DNA of 18,011 bases from contig JAZNYQ010000035.1 of assembly GCA_045594545.1 (NCBI GenBank), positions 1-18,011 of the forward strand, read 5' to 3'. The translations under genes were made by a program, and so were the position numbers. The notes under the pieces are model-generated. The model was not told the DNA's origin, searched no databases, and saw only the letters and a program-made list of their open reading frames with translations. Position 1 is the first letter of the stretch; each line of letters begins with the position of its first letter. Below, piece after piece: positions 14,042 through 18,011 of this stretch. This stretch comes from CAKSHC01 sp045594545 (lineage in GTDB: Bacteria; Bacillota; Clostridia; Oscillospirales; UMGS1783).

Positions 14042-15010
14042 TTATGCTTGGGGAATAGACAGTCCTTCGGGGATGGTTTCTTCGGTGTTGCCGACCCAGG
14101 TAATGACGGCTTTGCCGTTACCCTGCCAGACGCCCGATTCCATTTCGCCAACTAAAACGCCGCCGACAGAGCCGCTGCCGCCGCTGCCGCTGCCGATACC
14201 GGGGGATTTGCCGCCGCTGTAGCCGCCGTACCAGCCGCCGCCACCACCGGCCTGGCCGTTTTCATTGCTTTCGCCTTGACCGAAGGCAAAGCCGGAGGTT
14301 TGGGTGCCGGCGAGGATCTGATAGGACTCCCAATCGGAGCGGGACTCGTCAATGGTCATATCCCGATGCTGACCGACGCCGCCGTTTTCGCCGCCGCCTG
14401 CACCGCCGTTACCGAAGCGGGCCGCGGAATGGTCCATGTTGCTTTGCCAGCGGGCACCGCCGCCGCCACCGGCGACGATGAGAACAGAATTTTGATAATT
14501 GGCTAAGTTCGCCAGCGATCCGTAGTTCAGAGCGATATGGGTAGCACCGCCGCCACCGCCGAAGACATGGTTAATCTTCTTGCCGGCTTTGGTTGCGCTG
14601 CCGCCGCCGTTATAGCCGCCCTCGGCGGCACCTTCTTCATCGTCATAGTCGCCGCCTTGGCCGCCGATGCAGACATAGACGGGTTCGTCCTTATTGAGCC
14701 ATACGTAGCCTTTGCTATAACCGCCTTTGCCGCCGTAGCGGGTATAGGACACATCCCCTTTTTTACCGGTGCAGTTGCCACCCTGCGCGCCCCAGACTTC
14801 CAGCAGATAGTAGCCGGAGGCTTCGGGGATGAATTCCAGCACGCCCAGTTCGTCGTCATAGACAAATTCGTGCGAGGTTTGGGCGGGAGCGGGATCGGGT
14901 ACATAAGGTGCGGGTTCGGGCTCGGATGAGGATGTGGGGGCGGTGCCGCAACCGACGGCGGTGAGTAAGAGTAAGAGTGCCATGATGGCAGAAAGCATTT
15001 TTCTTTTCAT
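14042..15010 (-). CDS. glycine-rich surface lipoprotein with ALK/LTK-type Gly-rich domain
   Basis: This 322-residue lipoprotein starts with a signal peptide (residues 1-20) and a TAVGC lipobox, so Cys21 is the likely lipidated residue. A Ser/Pro/Glu linker follows (about 24-45), suited to spanning the wall. The rest resembles the glycine-rich domain found in ALK/LTK receptors and many bacterial surface proteins (Pfam Gly_rich, PF12810 as I recall it). Landmarks are YYLLEVWGAQGGN, YGGKGGYSKGYVWL, VYVCIGGQGGD, GGYNGGGSATK, FGGGGGATHI and VLIVAGGGGGAR. Ligand and function are unknown; adhesion or matrix interaction is possible. AGGAGAT lies eight bases before the ATG, and a strong sigma-A promoter stands upstream. 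It diverges from the zinc-ribbon protein gene. The runs of CCGCC reflect Gly codons. Confidence 0.85.
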   Translation of the reverse strand: MKRKMLSAIMALLLLLTAVGCGTAPTSSSEPEPAPYVPDPAPAQTSHEFVYDDELGVLEFIPEASGYYLLEVWGAQGGNCTGKKGDVSYTRYGGKGGYSKGYVWLNKDEPVYVCIGGQGGDYDDEEGAAEGGYNGGGSATKAGKKINHVFGGGGGATHIALNYGSLANLANYQNSVLIVAGGGGGARWQSNMDHSAARFGNGGAGGGENGGVGQHRDMTIDESRSDWESYQILAGTQTSGFAFGQGESNENGQAGGGGGWYGGYSGGKSPGIGSGSGGSGSVGGVLVGEMESGVWQGNGKAVITWVGNTEETIPEGLSIPQA

Positions 15011-15038
15011 AGTGATCTCCTAATTATAATGTAGGAAT

Positions 15039-15068
15039 ATTATACAGGAAAAAAGGTAGGGGAGTCAA
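15039..15068 (-). promoter_or_regulatory. sigma-A promoter of the glycine-rich lipoprotein gene
   Basis: On the minus strand TTGACT (15068 to 15063) is 18 bases from a perfect TATAAT (15044 to 15039). The start codon is 28 bases downstream of the -10. Confidence 0.78.
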
Positions 15069-15086
15069 GCAAATCTGCAATTTCTA

Positions 15087-15115
15087 TTGAATTGAAACAT
15101 TTGGTATGGTAGAAT
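15087..15115 (+). promoter_or_regulatory. extended -10 promoter of the zinc-ribbon membrane protein gene
   Basis: TTGAAT (15087-15092) lies 17 bases before TAGAAT (15110-15115), which is preceded by TGG to give an extended -10. The gene starts at GTG 15139. It diverges from the lipoprotein promoter; the two -35 boxes are about 18 bases apart, so one regulator could affect both. Confidence 0.7.
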
Positions 15116-15138
15116 AAAAAGAGAAAGGGGAGATTGCT

Positions 15139-15648
15139 GTGAAATATTGTTCGAATTGCGGTACGGCGCTTGCCGATACGGCTCAATTTTGTTCCGGATG
15201 CGGAACGCCGGTAGGGAATACCGAAGCGGAGAAAACAGAATGCATTGAGGACTTTCGCAAGTTTCTCAAGTGGGAACGGTTTAGCTGGCTGTTATTCGGG
15301 ATCATCTTTCTTGTGTACGGTATTTTGGTGCTGACGCTGGGGATGATTATCGTCATGGCAGGTGGGATGACGGGATACAGTTACCGGTTGGATATGGGTG
15401 TTATTGGCGGTGTGTATGTATTTGCAGGATTGTTGGTTTTGTCGATTGCGATTGTCAATCTGGTAATGGCGAAGCGTGCGGGCGAGTACCGTGAGGATTT
15501 GGATCATGCTCCTAAGTATGTCATTGACCGATGCGGATCGGTGGGGTTGATTGTACTTGGTGCGTTTTTCAATACGCTGGCATTGGTCTTTATTATCATC
15601 AATTTTGTACGCACCAAGACCTGCAAACATATTATTGATAAATTGTAA
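15139..15648 (+). CDS. zinc-ribbon domain-containing membrane protein
   Basis: This 169-residue protein of unknown function begins with a zinc ribbon, CSNCG and CSGCG (Cys4, Cys7, Cys18, Cys21), as in many Bacillota zinc_ribbon_2 proteins. A charged linker runs to about residue 48. Three or four hydrophobic segments follow: about 50-75, 86-110 and 133-158. The first may be a hairpin of two. The C-terminus is basic (RTKTCKHIIDKL). The start is GTG at 15139, preceded by AAAGGGGAG, because the ribbon begins immediately after it and no ATG fits. It has its own promoter. I see no terminator before gapA. Confidence 0.85.
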   Translation: MKYCSNCGTALADTAQFCSGCGTPVGNTEAEKTECIEDFRKFLKWERFSWLLFGIIFLVYGILVLTLGMIIVMAGGMTGYSYRLDMGVIGGVYVFAGLLVLSIAIVNLVMAKRAGEYREDLDHAPKYVIDRCGSVGLIVLGAFFNTLALVFIIINFVRTKTCKHIIDKL

Positions 15649-15666
15649 AAAAATACGAAAAACCAC

Positions 15667-15694
15667 TTGTAAATTTTTGAAAATCATATATAAT
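15667..15694 (+). promoter_or_regulatory. sigma-A promoter of gapA
   Basis: TTGTAA (15667-15672) is 16 bases from a perfect TATAAT (15689-15694) in an AT-rich gap. The -10 is 43 bases before the gapA ATG. Confidence 0.65.
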
Positions 15695-15737
15695 ATGATG
15701 TTGGAAAAGAAAATATTTATATTCGGAGGATTATCAC

Positions 15738-16754
15738 ATGTCTGTAAAAGTTGCAATTAACGGATTTGGTCGTATCGGCCGTCTGGCTTTCCGTCAGATG
15801 TTCGGCGCAGAAGGGTATGAAATCGTTGCGATCAACGATCTGACCAACCCTAAGATGCTGGCTCATCTGCTCAAGTACGATTCGGCTCAGGGCCGCTATG
15901 CTCTGGCGGATACGGTTGTAGCCGGTGAAGATAACATTACGGTTGACGGTAAGACCATTAAGATCTATGCGGAGAAAGATGCCGCGAACTGCCCTTGGGG
16001 TGAACTGGGTGTTGACGTTGTTCTCGAGTGCACCGGTTTCTATACTTCCAAGGAGAAGTCCATGGCTCATATCAATGCCGGTGCCAAGAAGGTTGTTATT
16101 TCCGCTCCTGCCGGTAAGGATCTGAAGACCATCGTATTCAGCGTTAATGAGGATACTCTGACTGCTGACGATCAGATCATCTCTGCGGCTTCCTGCACCA
16201 CCAACTGCTTGGCTCCTATGGCCAACGCTCTCAACAACTATGCTCCGATCCAGAGCGGTATCATGACCACCGTTCATGCCTATACCGGCGACCAGATGAT
16301 TTTGGACGGTCCCCACAGAAAGGGTGACCTGCGCCGTGCTCGTGCCGCTGCTCAGAACATCGTTCCCAACTCCACCGGTGCTGCCAAGGCTATCGGTCTG
16401 GTTATTCCCGAACTGGATGGCAAGCTCATCGGCGCCGCTCAGCGTGTTCCGACCTGCACCGGTTCTACCACTATCCTGATCGCGGTTGTTAAGGGCAAAG
16501 ATGTTACCGTTGACGGCATCAACGCGGCTATGAAGGCGGCTTCCAGCGCTTCCTTCGGCTACAACACCGATGAGATCGTTTCGTCTGACGTAATCGGCAT
16601 GCGCTTCGGCTCCTTGTTCGATGCGACCCAGACCATGGTTTCCAAGATCGACGAGGATACCTATCAGGTACAGGTTGTTTCTTGGTACGACAACGAGAAC
16701 AGCTACACCAGCCAGATGGTTCGCACCATTAAGTATTTTGCTGAACTCAACTAA
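15738..16754 (+). CDS. gapA: glyceraldehyde-3-phosphate dehydrogenase, NAD-dependent type
   Basis: GAPDH oxidises glyceraldehyde-3-phosphate to 1,3-bisphosphoglycerate in glycolysis as a cytosolic tetramer. The 338-residue product has the Rossmann motif INGFGRIGR (7-15), Asp34 in INDL indicating NAD preference, the active-site motif ASCTTNC with nucleophile Cys153, and His180 in TTVHAYTGDQ. PHRKGDLRRARAAAQNIVPNSTGAAKA and the C-terminal SWYDNENSYTSQMVR are also present. Length is standard. GGAGG at 15725-15729 precedes ATG 15738. Codon use differs from its neighbours: arginine is CGT/CGC with one AGA and no CGG, while the nearby PBP gene is rich in CGG. This is the usual mark of very high expression. 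It stands alone, without pgk or tpi downstream, and ends at a convergent terminator. Confidence 0.98.
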   Translation: MSVKVAINGFGRIGRLAFRQMFGAEGYEIVAINDLTNPKMLAHLLKYDSAQGRYALADTVVAGEDNITVDGKTIKIYAEKDAANCPWGELGVDVVLECTGFYTSKEKSMAHINAGAKKVVISAPAGKDLKTIVFSVNEDTLTADDQIISAASCTTNCLAPMANALNNYAPIQSGIMTTVHAYTGDQMILDGPHRKGDLRRARAAAQNIVPNSTGAAKAIGLVIPELDGKLIGAAQRVPTCTGSTTILIAVVKGKDVTVDGINAAMKAASSASFGYNTDEIVSSDVIGMRFGSLFDATQTMVSKIDEDTYQVQVVSWYDNENSYTSQMVRTIKYFAELN

Positions 16755-16775
16755 GTAACAAAGTCGAAATAATAA

Positions 16776-16813
16776 GCACCCCGAAAGCATCAAGCTTTCG
16801 GGGTGTGTTTTTA
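16776..16813. terminator. convergent terminator between gapA and the GH31 gene
   Basis: Arms CACCCCGAAAGC (16777-16788) and GCTTTCGGGGTG (16794-16805) form 12 perfect pairs with a 5-base loop. TGTTTTTAT follows on the plus strand and CTTATTATTT on the minus strand, so it can stop both flanking genes. Confidence 0.92.
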
Positions 16814-16822
16814 TGTAGCTGC

Positions 16823-17944
16823 TTATCTGCGGTATTCGCGTTCCAGTAAGTACAATTCCAAAATAGCAGAAACGGTTTCCCGCTCTTCGGGAGACTTGGC
16901 TGTCCAGTAATAATGGCAGTCGGTTCTCGGATTGCGTTCCAACATTTTCTTATACAGTTCATTTTTGAAGTTCATACCGGTTTGGCTGCGCTTGAGGATC
17001 TCAACGGCCTGATCCATCATGTCGGTATTGCGGTTGCGCAGATCGGTGCCGCAAACGCAAACGGTAACTTTTTCCGTAACCGAAGAAGTCAACTCAATAC
17101 GGACGGTATGGGTAGACGGGTCAAACGTAAAGGCTACGGTCTTGCCGTTAACGGTAACCGAGTCGGGCTGAGCAAAGCCGCGCAGGCATACCGCATATTG
17201 CCGTACTGCGGGAATCAAGGAAGTGTCACCCTGTGCGGGTTCGATTTCAAAGGTTGCCTGCCGGTCGGTATAGGACAGACGCATGGTAGTGGTAACGCTG
17301 GCACCATTGCGGTACTCGTTTCCGTCACCGGCATCTTCGTACAGGGTAAACTCGTTGTCAGCACCGGGGAAGACGAGAATTTCCATTTTTTCTGCTCCGC
17401 CCAAGCGATTGTTGTGTTCTTGGTGGGCCTGCATCGGTACGATAGCGCCTGCCTTGCACAGGACGGGGATGGAATAATCGTTGCGGTACAGATCGAGCAT
17501 ACGCCCACCCAGACCGTCGTAGACGCGGCCGGTAAAGAAGTCGGTCCAGATGCCTTGCGGCAACCACGCTTTTACATGTCCCATGCGGGAGCCTGCATTA
17601 TTCTTTTCGGTAATGGGCGCCACAAACATCTGGTCGCCGAACCAGTACTGATTTTTTACTTCATAGGCATGCTGACATTCGGGATGGGTGTAATACATCG
17701 GCATCACCAGAGGTTTGCATTCGGTATGCGTGCGATAGTTCATGGTATAGAGGTAGGGGAACAGTTGGTGGCGCAATTTCAGGCTATCACGCATGACTCG
17801 CTCGGTCGTGGCATCGTAGTCCCACGGTTCTTTGTTAATAAAAGGATTGCAGGAGGAGTGTAGGCGGTTAATGGGGGAGAATACGCCGTACTGTACCCAG
17901 CGTGCCGTCATGTTGTCATCGCGGTATCCCCAATGATGTCCGCC
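16823..17944 (-). CDS. glycoside hydrolase family 31 protein (alpha-glucosidase/xylosidase type), 5'-truncated
   Basis: About 373 C-terminal residues of a GH31 enzyme are present. The fragment opens at GGHHWGYRDDN, inside the conserved (D)IGGH block. It continues RWVQYGVFSPINRLHSS and KEPWDY, both GH31 hallmarks, then QYWFGDQMFVAPI and an IPVLCKAGAIVPM segment. A C-terminal beta-sandwich contains FTLYEDAGDGNEY. The catalytic nucleophile (DMNE type) and acid/base Asp lie upstream in GH31 and are lost with the missing half, so the substrate cannot be predicted. There is no signal peptide information. The cut is the adapter junction at 17944/17945: continuing the frame outward yields adapter-encoded residues and a stop, and the ATG at 17962 belongs to the adapter. 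The last 65 or so residues, rich in charged amino acids, are an unassigned tail. Confidence 0.93.
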   Translation of the reverse strand, partial: GGHHWGYRDDNMTARWVQYGVFSPINRLHSSCNPFINKEPWDYDATTERVMRDSLKLRHQLFPYLYTMNYRTHTECKPLVMPMYYTHPECQHAYEVKNQYWFGDQMFVAPITEKNNAGSRMGHVKAWLPQGIWTDFFTGRVYDGLGGRMLDLYRNDYSIPVLCKAGAIVPMQAHQEHNNRLGGAEKMEILVFPGADNEFTLYEDAGDGNEYRNGASVTTTMRLSYTDRQATFEIEPAQGDTSLIPAVRQYAVCLRGFAQPDSVTVNGKTVAFTFDPSTHTVRIELTSSVTEKVTVCVCGTDLRNRNTDMMDQAVEILKRSQTGMNFKNELYKKMLERNPRTDCHYYWTAKSPEERETVSAILELYLLEREYRR

Positions 17945-18011
17945 AAGTCGGATCGTAGCCATGTCGTTCTGTGGGCCAAGGAGTTGGAAAGACCCATTGT
18001 CTTCCTAAGAC
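17945..18011 (+). other. sequencing adapter with sample index (MGI/BGI DNBSEQ type)
   Basis: Bases 17945-17986 match the 42-base MGI/BGI read-2 adapter as I remember it (starting AAGTCGGATCGTAGCC and ending AAGGAGTTG), with one mismatch, G for A at 17974. A 10-base segment follows at 17987-17996 (GAAAGACCCA) in the index position. TTGTCTTCCTAAGAC (17997-18011) is the complement of the end of the partner adapter. The whole construct order adapter-index-adapter is reproduced, so this is library DNA. Confidence 0.97.

Noticed and set aside
14152..14640. Repeats of CCGCC-type triplets as a possible tandem repeat or regulatory element
   Set aside because: They are Gly codons of the glycine-rich lipoprotein read on the other strand, irregular in spacing and explained by protein composition.
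15717..16793. 358-codon minus-strand open frame opposite gapA
   Set aside because: gapA is certain from ASCTTNC and many other motifs; the antisense frame arises from its biased codons and includes the terminator.
16913..17863. 316-codon plus-strand open frame opposite the GH31 gene
   Set aside because: GH31 motifs on the minus strand are decisive; the plus frame has no ribosome site and resembles nothing known to me.
17945..17962. N-terminus of the GH31 gene at the ATG near 17962
   Set aside because: The ATG and the next codons are inside the adapter; GH31 similarity begins exactly at the junction.
1..18011. Terminal inverted repeats of an 18-kb transposon or linear plasmid
   Set aside because: The repeat is a known sequencing adapter, includes a sample index at one end, cuts two genes mid-frame, and there are no transposase or replication genes inside.

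Overview
The window is 17,911 bases of chromosomal DNA from a Clostridia-type Bacillota (Firmicutes), flanked at both ends by sequencing adapter. Positions 1-33 and 17945-18011 match the MGI/BGI DNBSEQ adapter, including a 10-base index at the right end. Everything of biological origin therefore lies in 34-17944, and the two outermost genes are cut by the end of the assembly. The taxonomic guess rests on strong AGGAGG-type ribosome sites, TTGACA/TATAAT promoters, the mltG-trmR-trhP gene order also known from Bacillus subtilis (yrrL-yrrM-yrrO), lipobox lipoproteins and likely sporulation-type promoters. I see a moderate GC content and no mobile elements, RNA genes, CRISPR arrays or phage genes.

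Layout, left to right: argH (5' truncated) with a terminator; a stand-alone sugar-type substrate-binding lipoprotein with its own promoter and terminator; a monocistronic cysteine-rich protein of unknown function. Next is a tight five-gene operon (3326-6640): MacB/LolD-type ABC ATPase, thymidylate kinase, DJ-1/PfpI protein, 5-formyl-THF cyclo-ligase and CPBP membrane protease homologue. It ends at a strong terminator. Facing it is a 40-residue Cys-tailed membrane miniprotein on the minus strand. Diverging from that is a second operon (6878-10023): MltG, TrmR, TrhP (U32) and a DUF1294 membrane protein. A class B penicillin-binding protein follows, then tcdA with its own promoter, then a Gfo/Idh/MocA oxidoreductase overlapping a cyclophilin gene. 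A glycine-rich lipoprotein (minus strand) and a zinc-ribbon membrane protein diverge from facing promoters. Last come gapA and, convergent with it, the C-terminal part of a GH31 glycosidase.

Most genes are housekeeping: arginine synthesis, dTTP supply, folate salvage, glycolysis, peptidoglycan synthesis and tRNA anticodon-loop modification. TrhP and TrmR act consecutively on wobble U34, and TcdA makes cyclic t6A37. The less-described content is the Cys-rich protein (25 Cys in 284 residues) and the Cys-tailed miniprotein. Their upstream regions resemble mother-cell sporulation promoters (sigma-E-like and sigma-K-like), so they are plausible spore-envelope proteins; this is inference. Several enzymes carry substitutions in signature motifs: KTS for KTG in the PBP, Gly for Ser/Thr in the thymidylate kinase P-loop, and His for Arg in the CPBP EExxxR motif. 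I found no convincing undescribed multi-gene system.
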